DNA from: Pseudonocardia autotrophica
Lineage (GTDB): Bacteria > Actinomycetota > Actinomycetes > Mycobacteriales > Pseudonocardiaceae
Direction of reading: 5' to 3'
Length of the DNA stretch: 64,000 bases
NCBI RefSeq assembly: GCF_003945385.1
Contig: NZ_AP018920.1
Span: forward strand, 1 to 64,000
Of the stretch, positions 53,181 through 61,146 are shown one piece after another. The notes beneath the pieces are model-generated. The model was given only the letters and a program-made list of their open reading frames with translations. It did no database searches and was not told the DNA's origin. The position numbers and the translations under genes were made by a program. Numbering within the stretch: the first letter of the stretch is position 1; each line of letters begins with the position of its first letter.

Positions 53181-53756
53181 TCAGTCCCGGCGCAGCGCCC
53201 GCCACGCCGCGTCCGCGAGCTCGGTGCTCGCACCGGGTGTGCTCGACCGTCCGCTGAGCTCCAGCCGGCAGTACTCCTGCGCCGGACCCAGCCAGAGCGC
53301 GTACAGCACGTCGACCGGCAGGTCACGTACCGCTGCGGCGTCGACCTGACGCCGCCACCAGCGCAGCACCGTGCCGAAGAACGCGCGGTTGGCGGTGGCC
53401 AGGTCGCCGCTCGCCGCGGACCGCGCCGCGTCTCCGCAGAACAGCAGGAAGCGGGCTGCGTCCGGCCGGTCGGTCAGGCACCAGCGCAGGTGGGTGCCGA
53501 CGGCGGCCCGGACGCCGGATGCGGCGCCGTCGTGCCCGGCGAGGGTCCGGACGAATGCGCGCTGGTAGTCCTCCAGCGCACGGACGTACACCGCCCCGGC
53601 GAGCCCGTCACGCCCACCGAAGTGGTGGTAGATGCTCCCGACGCTGGCACCGCTGCGGGCGCGCACGTCGTCGATCGAGGCCCCGGCGAGCCCGTCGGCG
53701 AGGAAGCAGGCCAGTGCGGCGTCCAGGATCGCCGTGCGCCGGCTGCTGCTCCCCAC
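53181..53756 (-). CDS. TetR family transcriptional regulator
   Basis: A 191-residue repressor with the helix-turn-helix at about residues 5-52 (SRRTAILDAALACFLADGLA, SIDDVRARSGASVGSIYHHF). The C-terminal domain contains CLTDRPDAARFLLFC and WLGPAQEYCRLELSGR as in acyl-CoA-responsive TetR proteins. The GTG start at 53756 is adjacent to a perfect 23-bp operator (53758-53780), which would block its own promoter and the divergent folP2-like gene. The mRNA may be leaderless. The two genes downstream (hydratase, methyltransferase) follow after 20 bp. Confidence 0.87.
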   Translation of the reverse strand: MGSSSRRTAILDAALACFLADGLAGASIDDVRARSGASVGSIYHHFGGRDGLAGAVYVRALEDYQRAFVRTLAGHDGAASGVRAAVGTHLRWCLTDRPDAARFLLFCGDAARSAASGDLATANRAFFGTVLRWWRRQVDAAAVRDLPVDVLYALWLGPAQEYCRLELSGRSSTPGASTELADAAWRALRRD

Positions 53757-53757
53757 C

Positions 53758-53780
53758 TCACTAGAATATTCTTCTAGTGA
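53758..53780. promoter_or_regulatory. TetR operator between divergent tetR and folP2-like gene
   Basis: TCACTAGAA, five bases TATTC, then TTCTAGTGA: nine perfectly complementary bases on each arm. The stretch is AT-rich in a very GC-rich surrounding. The TetR start codon is immediately beside it and the divergent folP2-like gene begins about 107 bp away. Strong candidate for the TetR binding site. Confidence 0.8.
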
Positions 53781-53886
53781 CGGGAGCGGAACCCCGCTGC
53801 CGGGTGGCCGGGCCCGCGGCGGGCTGGTCAAGATGGAGCACGAGCCGGGCCCACGAGGTGGCCCGGCCGTGCCGCGAGGAGGACGA

Positions 53887-54753
53887 GTGCCGAGCCTGAC
53901 GTTCCGCGGGCGCACCTGGAACCGTGACCGTGCGATGGTCATGGCCATCGTCAACCGGACCCCGGACTCGTTCTACGACCACGGGATCACCTTCGCCGAG
54001 CAGGCGGCCAGGGACCGGATCGCCGCGGTGGTCCGGGAGGGCGCCGATGTGATCGACATCGGGGGTGTCCCGGCCAGCCCGGGCACCGAGGTCACCGAGC
54101 AGGAGGAGATCGACCGGGTCGTGCCGACCGTGGAGTGGGCCCGGCAGGCGTTCCCGGACGTGGCGATCAGCGTCGACACCTTCCGGGCCGGGCCCGCGGA
54201 GGCCGTCTGCGCGGCCGGGGCCGATCTGGTCAACGACAACTGGGCCGCGGCCGATCCGGCGATCCTCGACGTCACCGCCCGCTACGGCGCGGGCTACGTC
54301 AGCGCGCACACCGACCACGTCACGCCGCGCACCGAGCCGCACCGGCCGCGCTACCCGGACATCCTGTCGTCGGTGGTGGGGCAGACGGTGGCGCTGGCGG
54401 AGAAGGCCGTCGCCGCGGGGGTCCCGGCCGCCGGGATCCTGATCGACCCGGCGATCGACTTCTCCAAGAACACCCTGCACAGCCTGCAGGTGCTGCGCGG
54501 TATCGACGCGATGGTCGCGACCGGGTGGCCGGTGCTGCTGGCGATGTCGAACAAGACCGTGGTCGGCGAGTCGCTGGCCGTCCCGCTGGAGGAGCGGCTC
54601 ACCGGCACCCTCGCCGCGACCGCGATCGCCGCCGACCGGGGTGTCGCGATGGTCCGTGCGCACCAGGCCAGGGCCACCCGGGAGACCTGCGAGATGGTCG
54701 CCACGGTGCGTGGTGAGCGGAGCCCGTCGCGTGCGGTGAGACTGCTCGCGTGA
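53887..54753 (+). CDS. folP2: FolP2-like dihydropteroate synthase homologue
   Basis: A 288-residue TIM-barrel protein of the FolP2 branch. It starts with AMVMAIVNRTPDSFYDHGIT where true synthases have GVLNVTPDSFSDGG, keeps DVIDIGGVPASPG and DPAIDFSKNT, and has LAMSNKTVVGE in place of the GxSRKxxxG phosphate/pterin motif. FolP2 proteins of mycobacteria are known not to act as normal dihydropteroate synthases. The GTG at 53887 has an AGGAGGA site. The downstream reductase gene overlaps by 4 bp. A link to pterin or folate-like chemistry is likely, but the reaction is unknown. Confidence 0.85.
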   Translation: MPSLTFRGRTWNRDRAMVMAIVNRTPDSFYDHGITFAEQAARDRIAAVVREGADVIDIGGVPASPGTEVTEQEEIDRVVPTVEWARQAFPDVAISVDTFRAGPAEAVCAAGADLVNDNWAAADPAILDVTARYGAGYVSAHTDHVTPRTEPHRPRYPDILSSVVGQTVALAEKAVAAGVPAAGILIDPAIDFSKNTLHSLQVLRGIDAMVATGWPVLLAMSNKTVVGESLAVPLEERLTGTLAATAIAADRGVAMVRAHQARATRETCEMVATVRGERSPSRAVRLLA

Positions 54754-55517
54754 CCGACATCCATCAGATCTTCCCGGCCGCCGGTGCCGGCCCGCTGCCG
54801 GTCGAGGCACTCGAACGGCTCTACGCCTACCCGGACGACGGACGCCTGCGGGTGTGCGTCAACTTCGTCTCCAGCGCGGACGGTGCGCTGGAGGTGGAGG
54901 GTCGCTCGGCGGGTCTGTCGACCCCGCCGGACCGGGTGGTGCTCCGGCTGGGCACCGATCTCGCCGACGTCGTGCTGGTCGCGGCCGGGACCGCGGTCGC
55001 CGAGGGCTTCACCGGGGTCCGGCCGAGGGAGCGCATGGCGGAGCGGCGGCGCCGGTTCGGGCTCTCCGAGGTGCCGTCGACGGCGGTCGTCACCGGATCG
55101 GGGCGCTCACTGCCACCGTCCGCATCGGTGCTCACCGACGTCGTGATCCCGACGATCGTGTTCACCTGTGCGGCGGTCCCGGAGCGTGTCCGGGCCGGGT
55201 GGACTGATGCCGGCGCGGAGGTCGTCCTCACCGGTGACGGCACGGTGGATCTGCACGCGGCGCTCACCGAGCTCGACCGGCGTGGCCTGCGCCGGGTCAA
55301 CTGCATGGGCGGTCCGGGGCTGTTCGGCAGCCTCGCGGAGGCGGGCCTGGTCGACGAGCTGCGGCTCACCGTGGCGCCGTTCCTGGTGTCCGGCGACGCC
55401 GGCCGGATCGCCCGTGGTGCCGGCCTGGACCCGGCCAGGTTGTCCCTGGTCAGCGTCGTCACCGGAGACGACACACTGCTGATCCGGTACCGGGTCGGGG
55501 AGCCTGCGGGCCGCTAG
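54750..55517 (+). CDS. RibD C-terminal-type pyrimidine/pterin reductase
   Basis: A 255-residue protein with the dihydrofolate-reductase-like fold of the RibD C-terminal domain: VCVNFVSSADGALEVEGRSA (substrate and cofactor strand), DVVLVAAGTAVAEGF, then GLRRVNCMGGPGLFGSLAEA with the glycine-rich NADPH site and LVDELRLTVAPFLV. Such stand-alone reductases act in riboflavin, deazaflavin or folate-related pathways. The GTG overlaps the stop of the FolP2-like gene (GTGA), so the two act in one step sequence. The substrate cannot be told. Confidence 0.85.
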   Translation: MTDIHQIFPAAGAGPLPVEALERLYAYPDDGRLRVCVNFVSSADGALEVEGRSAGLSTPPDRVVLRLGTDLADVVLVAAGTAVAEGFTGVRPRERMAERRRRFGLSEVPSTAVVTGSGRSLPPSASVLTDVVIPTIVFTCAAVPERVRAGWTDAGAEVVLTGDGTVDLHAALTELDRRGLRRVNCMGGPGLFGSLAEAGLVDELRLTVAPFLVSGDAGRIARGAGLDPARLSLVSVVTGDDTLLIRYRVGEPAGR

Positions 55518-55580
55518 CACGCTGCCGATCGGTTCACCGGTCGGGGATCACTGATCACGGACGGCGACGGGTGCTGCAAG

Positions 55581-56150
55581 ATGGGAATCGTGGCCCGGCC
55601 CTCGAACACGTTGGCGGACGGCGTGGTCGTCCTCAGCCCGCTCGGCTGGGACGACGTGGAGCCGTATCTCGCCGGGGAGGACGCCGAGCTGATCCGCTGG
55701 CTGAACGGCGGACCGGGGACCAGGGCGACGGTCCGGGCGCACGTCCGGCGGGCGATCGAGCGGTGGGCCGACGACGGGCCCAAGCTCAGTTTCGGGATCC
55801 GGGTGGACGGCGGCACGGTGCTCGCCGGGACGATCGATGCCGAGCTGGATCGGGATGTCCGCCGGGCCGGACTGGCCTACGGGATCTATCCGGCCTTCCG
55901 GCGCCGGGGGCTGGCGACGCGCGCGGTGCGCCTGGCGTCGCGTTACCTCGCCGAGCGGGGGGACGTGCACGGCATCTCGATCGACGTCGATCCGGCGAAC
56001 GTCCCGTCGATCGGGGTCGCCCGGCGGGCGGGTTTCCGGTTCGTCCGGCACGTCGTGGACGACGAGGGCACCTTCGACCGGTACGAGCTGGTGGTCCGGG
56101 CGCCGGTGGTGCCCGCGCCGCCGCCGGTGCCGCGGCACGGCCGGCGCTGA
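55581..56150 (+). CDS. GNAT family N-acetyltransferase
   Basis: A 189-residue acyltransferase with the Gcn5-related fold: VVLSPLGWDDVEPYLAGEDA, LAGTIDAELDRDV, the acetyl-CoA binding motif A YGIYPAFRRRGLATRAVRLA (R/Q-x-x-G-x-G/A pattern RRRGLA) and the C-terminal NVPSIGVARRAGFRFVRHVV. Typical of RimJ/RimL-like enzymes acetylating protein N-termini or small amines. It lies 63 bp after the reductase gene; co-transcription is possible. Substrate unknown. Confidence 0.87.
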   Translation: MGIVARPSNTLADGVVVLSPLGWDDVEPYLAGEDAELIRWLNGGPGTRATVRAHVRRAIERWADDGPKLSFGIRVDGGTVLAGTIDAELDRDVRRAGLAYGIYPAFRRRGLATRAVRLASRYLAERGDVHGISIDVDPANVPSIGVARRAGFRFVRHVVDDEGTFDRYELVVRAPVVPAPPPVPRHGRR

Positions 56151-56280
56151 CCCGCGCACCTCGGGGTGAACGGCCACGGCCGCCCGCGTCGCCGTCCCGA
56201 GGGGGTGGGACGGCTGGTGCGGACGGCCGTGGGTGCCGGTCGGGGAGCCCGGCGACCGACGTTCGGGGGGACGCCGGTGG

Positions 56281-57072
56281 TCAGAGGTTGATGCCGGGGG
56301 CCTCGATGTACATGACGCCCGGGATGTCCAGCGTCGGGAGCGCGTCGGTGTTCGGCAGCGGTAGCGCCTCGGCCGAGGGCAGCGCGTTGAGCGGGAGACG
56401 GTCCAGCGGCAGGGCGTCCAGCGGCGCGTCGAGCGGGAGACCGTCGAGCGGCAGGCCGTCCAGGGACAGGGCGTCCAGGGGCAGGGCGTCCAGCGGCAGT
56501 GCGTCGAGGGGCAGCGAGTCCACCGAGGGCAGGGCGTCGGTGGATACGGCGTCCAGCGGGAGCGCGTCGGCCGAGGGCAGTGCCTCGGTCGAGGACAGCT
56601 CCGGCAGGCCGGGCAGGTCGTCGGCACCGGGGAGCGCGTCGGCGGAGGGGATCTCCGGCAGCGCATCGGCGGACGGCAGCTCGGGCAGCGCGTCGGTGGA
56701 CGGGACGGCCGGCAGGCCGTCGGCCGAGGGGAGGGCCGGCAGGCTGTCGGTGGAGGGGGCAGCCGGCAGGCCGTCGGTGGACGGCAGCTCCAGCAGACCG
56801 GCGACCGCGTCCGTCGAGGGGAGCTCCGGCAGCCCGGCCGTCTGCAGCTCCGGGCCCTGCAGCTGGCCGAACGTCACCGAGGACGAACCGGTCGAGACAG
56901 TGCCCTCGCCGTCCGGGGTCGGCAGGGCGTCGGTCAGCGACGAGGCGTCGGGGACACCGGGCAGGTCGGGGAGCTCGGCGGCCGAGGCCTGACCGGCGAC
57001 GCCGGCACCCAGGACCGCGATGCCCGCACCGGCCATGGAGAGCCGGAGCGCGTTGCGGGCGAGCGAGTTCAT
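56281..57072 (-). CDS. Secreted Leu-Pro-Asp repeat protein
   Basis: A 263-residue exported protein. The signal peptide is residues 1-31 (MNSLARNALRLSMAGAGIAV core, AQASA-type cleavage). The rest is almost entirely repeats: in the first half units such as LPSTDGLPAAPSTDSLP (nine-residue spacing), in the second half tighter LPLDA pentads (LPLDALPLDALPLDAL). There is no Cys, Trp or charged domain other than Asp/Glu. It ends YIEAPGINL. Function unknown; an extended acidic surface or wall protein is inferred. The inner ATG at 57072 is chosen for the signal peptide and AAGGACG site. Confidence 0.82.
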   Translation of the reverse strand: MNSLARNALRLSMAGAGIAVLGAGVAGQASAAELPDLPGVPDASSLTDALPTPDGEGTVSTGSSSVTFGQLQGPELQTAGLPELPSTDAVAGLLELPSTDGLPAAPSTDSLPALPSADGLPAVPSTDALPELPSADALPEIPSADALPGADDLPGLPELSSTEALPSADALPLDAVSTDALPSVDSLPLDALPLDALPLDALSLDGLPLDGLPLDAPLDALPLDRLPLNALPSAEALPLPNTDALPTLDIPGVMYIEAPGINL

Positions 57073-57302
57073 TCGCACGTCCTTCCGTACAGAGTGTGTG
57101 GGGAGCGAAGGGAAGACCCTCCGATGGCGCAACGAGAACCGGCAATGCCGGTTGCGGAGCGGAGCGATCATGAATGCAACGTTCACTCGAAGGAGTGACA
57201 ACCTGAGAGTGCTCTCGCACGCAGGGGTCGATTCACCGGTGACGTTCCGTGCCGACCGTGCACGGAGTGCGCGCGGCCGGTGCGGGGGAGCAGGATGGCC
57301 CT

Positions 57303-58448
57303 GTGCACCCGTCCCCGACCCGCCGTCGTCCGGTTCCCGGCTATGCCTCGGCCTCCGTGCTGGCCGGCGTCCTCGGTGGCGCCGGGGGCGCGGCCGCCGC
57401 CGTCAGCTGGCACTACTCGACGGTCCTGCTGCACCCGTCGGTGCACCCGGGCCGGCCCGAGCGGGTGCTCGGGACCGGGCCCGGCGTCGTCGAGCTGACC
57501 CCTAACCGGTTGACGCTGCAGCCCGGGGTGTGGGGCCTGCGCGGCCCGGCCGGACTGACCGTCGTGGGGCCGGTGCTCGACCGGAGCCGCCGCCGGGTGA
57601 CCCGCGAGCTGCGGGCCGGCCCGGTCCCGGAGCCCGGTCCAGCGGTGCTCGACGCGGGCCCGTTCGATCCCGATCCGGGTGCCCGCGGTCTCCCGTTCGA
57701 CGACGTCGTCGTGCGTACCGGGATCGGTCCCGCGCCGGCCTGGGACGTGCCGGCCCCCGCCTGGTCCGACGGGCGGACCTGGGCGATCTGCGTGCACGGG
57801 CGCGGCGGGGCCCGGCGGGAGGCACTGCGCGCGCTGCCGGCGTTGCACGCCGCCGGACTGCGCCAGCTCGTGATCAGCTACCGCGGCGACGGCACGGCGC
57901 CCGCTTCCCCGGACGGCCGGTCGCACCTCGGTGACACCGAGTGGCACGACGTCGCCGCGGCCGCCGAGCACGCGCTCGCGGCCGGGGCCACCCGTCTGGT
58001 GCTGGTCGGCTGGTCGATGGGCGCCGCCGTCGGCGGGGCCTTCCTGGACCGCTCCGAACACGCAGCCGCGGTGGCCGCGGTGGTCTGGGACGCGCCGCTG
58101 CTCGACTGGCGCCGCACCCTGCGCCGGCAGGCCCGCAACCGGGCGCTCCCACCGTCGCTGGCGGCGGTGGCGGCCCGGTTCACCGAGCGCCGGATCGGGA
58201 TCGATCTGGACCGGTTCGACCTGATCCGCAATCCGCCGACGGTCCGGCCGCCGACGTTGCTGCTGCACAGCGACGCCGACACCGCGGTCCCGGTCGACCT
58301 CAGCCGGGAGCTCGCCGCCGGCGCGCCCGCGGCGAGCTGGCCGGTGACCTACCGCGAGTTCCTGGGCACCGAGCACACCGGCAGCTGGAACGCCGATCCG
58401 GACGCCTACGAGTCGACGGTCACCGGCTTCCTGCGCTCGGTCCTCTGA
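57303..58448 (+). CDS. Alpha/beta hydrolase with N-terminal membrane anchor
   Basis: A 381-residue protein. A Gly/Ala-rich hydrophobic segment at about 15-36 (SASVLAGVLGGAGGAAAAVS) is a signal anchor. A domain of about 130 residues follows, and then the hydrolase with oxyanion region ICVHGRGGARRE, nucleophile elbow GWSMG, acid in HSDADTAVP and catalytic His in GTEHTGSW. Its natural substrate is unknown; esters or lipids are likely. The GTG at 57303 with a GGGGGAGCAGG site is preferred to an ATG at 57249. The gene lies at the end of the inserted block, convergent with cwsA. Confidence 0.8.
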   Translation: MHPSPTRRRPVPGYASASVLAGVLGGAGGAAAAVSWHYSTVLLHPSVHPGRPERVLGTGPGVVELTPNRLTLQPGVWGLRGPAGLTVVGPVLDRSRRRVTRELRAGPVPEPGPAVLDAGPFDPDPGARGLPFDDVVVRTGIGPAPAWDVPAPAWSDGRTWAICVHGRGGARREALRALPALHAAGLRQLVISYRGDGTAPASPDGRSHLGDTEWHDVAAAAEHALAAGATRLVLVGWSMGAAVGGAFLDRSEHAAAVAAVVWDAPLLDWRRTLRRQARNRALPPSLAAVAARFTERRIGIDLDRFDLIRNPPTVRPPTLLLHSDADTAVPVDLSRELAAGAPAASWPVTYREFLGTEHTGSWNADPDAYESTVTGFLRSVL

Positions 58449-58461
58449 GCCTCTCCGGGGC

Positions 58462-58833
58462 TCAGGCCGCCCCGCCGCCCTGACCGATCGGCTTGCCGTG
58501 GATCTGCGAGTCCGCGGGCGGGACGGTCGGCACCGGGGTACCCGGATCGACCGGACGCTCCCGGCGCAGCAGCGTCACCCAGGCGAACGCGGCGAGCCCG
58601 CTCAGCAGCACGACGGCGAGGATCCACGGCGTACGACGGGTGCGGGCCGGGGCCGGATCGATCGCGGCGGCCAGCGCCCGGCGGGCGTCCTCCACCCCGT
58701 GGCCCAGCTCCGAAACCCGTGCCGAGGCGGTCGAGACGGCGGCCCCACCGGCGATCCGACCGGCGTCCGCGAGGGTGTGCACGGCCTCGGCTGCGTCCTT
58801 CCGGGCCCTGGCCCGCTTGCGGTCGGCTCTCAT
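58462..58833 (-). CDS. cwsA: CwsA-like cell-wall protein
   Basis: A 123-residue small membrane protein with one transmembrane helix at about 69-88 (TPWILAVVLLSGLAAFAWVT), a basic helical N-terminal part and a Pro-rich tail. Position (divergent from ppiA, next to crgA's neighbourhood) and topology match CwsA of mycobacteria, a partner of CrgA and Wag31 in polar growth and cell-wall synthesis. Sequence similarity is only moderate by eye, so the call depends on synteny. The ATG at 58833 is close to the family start; the longer frame is antisense to ppiA. Confidence 0.65.
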   Translation of the reverse strand: MRADRKRARARKDAAEAVHTLADAGRIAGGAAVSTASARVSELGHGVEDARRALAAAIDPAPARTRRTPWILAVVLLSGLAAFAWVTLLRRERPVDPGTPVPTVPPADSQIHGKPIGQGGGAA

Positions 58834-58884
58834 AATCGGACCTGCTTCCCACGGATGCGGCTGCGGACTGGCACGATGGTAGCC

Positions 58885-59421
58885 GTGACGGAACCAGGAA
58901 ACGCCAAGACGACGGCCGTCCTGCACACCAACGAGGGCGACATCCGCGTCGAGCTGTTCGGCGACCACGCCCCCAAGACGGTGGCGAACTTCGTGGGACT
59001 CGCAGAGGGGTCCAAGGACTACACGGGGCCGAACGCCAGTGGCGGCGACTCCGGGCCGTTCTACGACGGTTCGATCTTCCACCGGGTGATCAGCGGCTTC
59101 ATGATCCAGGGCGGCGACCCGACCGGTACCGGTCGCGGTGGCCCGGGCTACCAGTTCGGCGACGAGTTCCACCCGGAGCTCAAGTTCGACCGGCCCTACC
59201 TGCTCGCGATGGCGAACGCCGGCCCGGGGACGAACGGGTCGCAGTTCTTCATCACGGTGGGCCCGACCCCGCATCTCAACCGGCGCCACACCATCTTCGG
59301 TGAGGTGGCCGACGCCGAGTCGCGGGCCGTCGTGGACTCCATCGGGCAGACGACCACCGGGCAGGCCGACCGCCCGCTCAACGACGTGGTCATCGAGAAG
59401 GTCGAGATCGAGCGGAGCTGA
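58885..59421 (+). CDS. ppiA: Peptidyl-prolyl cis-trans isomerase (cyclophilin)
   Basis: A 178-residue cyclophilin that speeds proline isomerisation in proteins. The catalytic core is intact: FHRVISGFMIQGGDPTGTGR with the active-site Arg, LAMANAGPGTNGSQFFITVG and HLNRRHTIFGEVADAESRAV. There is no signal peptide, so it is cytoplasmic. Start: GTG at 58885 (VTEPGNAKTT) fits relatives; an ATG nine bases upstream in frame is equally possible. A TAATC-containing element about 45 bp upstream may be the promoter. It is divergent from cwsA. Confidence 0.92.
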   Translation: MTEPGNAKTTAVLHTNEGDIRVELFGDHAPKTVANFVGLAEGSKDYTGPNASGGDSGPFYDGSIFHRVISGFMIQGGDPTGTGRGGPGYQFGDEFHPELKFDRPYLLAMANAGPGTNGSQFFITVGPTPHLNRRHTIFGEVADAESRAVVDSIGQTTTGQADRPLNDVVIEKVEIERS

Positions 59422-59428
59422 GTCCGCC

Positions 59429-60472
59429 CTGACCGAGCGACCAGAGTCCCCCGGTCCCGGTTCGCCCCGGGGGCCACACGAGCCCCCGGGTCCGGCCGGC
59501 GCCGGCGGACAGCCGTACTACCCGGCGCCGCCGGGGTACCCGCAGCCACAGTGGGGTCCCGGCGTGTACGGGCAGGGACCGCCCTGGCAGGGCGCTCCCG
59601 GCTCGCAGCCGCCGCAGGGTGGTTCGCCGCCCGCGCACGGCGGCCCGCCGGTGTGCGCCCGGCATCCGGACCGGCCGACCGGGCTGCGGTGCACCCGGTG
59701 CGACCGGCCGGCCTGCCCGGAGTGCCTGCAGCCCGCTTCGGTCGGCCAGCACTGTGTCGACTGCCTGGCGCAGTCGTCCCGGACGGCGCCGCGGGCCCGC
59801 AACATCGCCGGTGCCAGCCGCACCGGCAAGTCGGTGCTGGTGCCCGGTCTGATCATCGCCAACGTCGCGATCTTCGCGCTGACCGTGGCGATGGCCGGCA
59901 GCCTGAACGCCAACTACGACTCGTGGCTGTTCCGGGCCGGGGCACTCGTCCCGGCGGCGGTCGGGCAGGGCGAGATCTGGCGGATCGTCACGTCCGGTTT
60001 CCTGCACATCGGTCCGCTGCACCTGGCGTTCAACATGTTCGCCCTGTGGATCATCGGCCGGGAGGTCGAGACCGTGCTGGGCCGGTCCCGGTTCGTCGCG
60101 GTGTACGGCGTCTCGCTGCTCGGCGGCTCCGCCGCGGTGATGCTGCTGAGCAACCCGCTGGGCTTCACCGCGGGCGCCTCGGGCGCGGTGTTCGGGCTGA
60201 TGGGCGCCCTGGTGGTGCTGCTCCGGCGATTGAAGATGCCGGCCGGCCAGGTGCTGACGCTGATCGCGATCAACGTCGGGATCAGCCTGGTCATCCCCGC
60301 CGTGTCCTGGCAGGGGCACTTCGGCGGGCTGGTGTTCGGCGCCGCCGTCACGGCGGCGCTGCTCTACCTCGGCGTGGGATCGCCGAACCGGCGGCGGGTG
60401 CAGGTCGCGGCCGTCGCCGCTCTCACCCTGCTCACCTTCGTCCTGATCGGCCTGGGCATCGCTCTGATCTGA
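59429..60472 (+). CDS. Rhomboid family serine protease with N-terminal zinc finger
   Basis: A 347-residue intramembrane protease. After a Pro/Gly/Tyr-rich disordered stretch comes a B-box-like zinc finger (CARHPDRPTGLRCTRCDRPA, then CPEC and HCVDC). The rhomboid domain has six membrane helices with the catalytic Ser in TAGASGAVFGLMGA (GxSG) and His in SWQGHFGGLVFG; HLAFNMFALW is the typical helix-2 His region. The only start near the family start is CTG at 59429, 8 bp after ppiA, so initiation at a rare codon is suggested. Co-transcribed with ppiA. Confidence 0.85.
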   Translation: MTERPESPGPGSPRGPHEPPGPAGAGGQPYYPAPPGYPQPQWGPGVYGQGPPWQGAPGSQPPQGGSPPAHGGPPVCARHPDRPTGLRCTRCDRPACPECLQPASVGQHCVDCLAQSSRTAPRARNIAGASRTGKSVLVPGLIIANVAIFALTVAMAGSLNANYDSWLFRAGALVPAAVGQGEIWRIVTSGFLHIGPLHLAFNMFALWIIGREVETVLGRSRFVAVYGVSLLGGSAAVMLLSNPLGFTAGASGAVFGLMGALVVLLRRLKMPAGQVLTLIAINVGISLVIPAVSWQGHFGGLVFGAAVTAALLYLGVGSPNRRRVQVAAVAALTLLTFVLIGLGIALI

Positions 60473-60478
60473 GCCGCC

Positions 60479-60600
60479 CTGCTGAGCCGCGCTGCCGAGC
60501 CATGACTCCGAGCCGCGGGGCTGAGCCGCGGGCTGAGCCACTGGGCCGCGGGGCTGAGCCACTGGGCCGCGCTGCCGAGCCACTGGGCCGCGACGCCGGG
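60479..60600. repeat. Irregular tandem repeat after the rhomboid gene
   Basis: A stretch built from copies of GCTGAGCCACTGGGCCGCG and shorter variants (GAGCCGCGGGGCTGAGCC), five to six units of about 20 bp. It lies between convergent genes. It is not coding; it may vary between strains. Confidence 0.75.
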
Positions 60601-60634
60601 GCCACGACCGCGGGGCGCACTCCCCGGTCGGCTG

Positions 60635-61084
60635 TCAGGGGCGCAGTGCGGTCAGCGCCTCGGCCACGTCCTGCGGGTCATCGCCCAGCTCGGGGCGGCC
60701 CAGGACGACCAGGCGCTCCTGCCCGTCGATGTCGCGCAGCTCCAGCTCCAGCAGCGTGGACTCGCGGCCGAGCCGCCGGGTCCGGAGCACCCGGATGTCG
60801 TCGACCCCGGACCACGGGACGTGCCGGGTCCAGGTCAGCCTGCGCACGGTGATCCCGTCCGGGCCGGCCGCCAGCCGCGGCCGGGCCCGGGTACCGGACG
60901 CAGCCGCCAGTGCGAGGCCCAGCGCCGCCACGCCGGCGACCAGCCGCCCGGCCGGATCGGCACCGGCGACGACGAGCGCCGCGAGCCAGCCGGCCGCGAC
61001 CACGGCGAGCACCCACAGCAGCGCGACGACCCCCGCCGGAGTCGACCAGGCACGCTGCCCAGGATGATCACCCAGAGTGCTCAT
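60635..61084 (-). CDS. PH-domain membrane protein (Rv0010c-like)
   Basis: A 149-residue protein with two hydrophobic helices at about 18-60 (AGVVALLWVLAVVAAGWLAA and LVAGVAALGLALAAASG) and a bacterial PH-like domain (about 65-149: TVRRLTWTRHVPWSGVDDIR, LLELELRDIDGQERLVVLGR). It occupies the same place as Rv0010c in M. tuberculosis between ppiA and crgA. Function unknown; a membrane-associated regulatory or scaffolding role is usual for this fold. The ATG at 61084 is chosen; two DnaA-box-like sites lie immediately upstream. Confidence 0.82.
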   Translation of the reverse strand: MSTLGDHPGQRAWSTPAGVVALLWVLAVVAAGWLAALVVAGADPAGRLVAGVAALGLALAAASGTRARPRLAAGPDGITVRRLTWTRHVPWSGVDDIRVLRTRRLGRESTLLELELRDIDGQERLVVLGRPELGDDPQDVAEALTALRP

Positions 61085-61090
61085 TATGAG

Positions 61091-61122
61091 TTGTCCACAG
61101 CCGCCATCCACAGTGAGGATAA
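61091..61122. promoter_or_regulatory. DnaA-box cluster between the PH-domain gene and crgA
   Basis: A perfect actinobacterial box TTGTCCACA at 61091-61099 (+), CCATCCACA at 61104-61112 (+) and TTATCCTCA at 61114-61122 (-). They occupy the short spacer just upstream of the PH-domain gene, overlapping its promoter region, about 57 kb from oriC. Confidence 0.65.
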
Positions 61123-61146
61123 CTCACGTTGATGTGTTTCTGCAGG

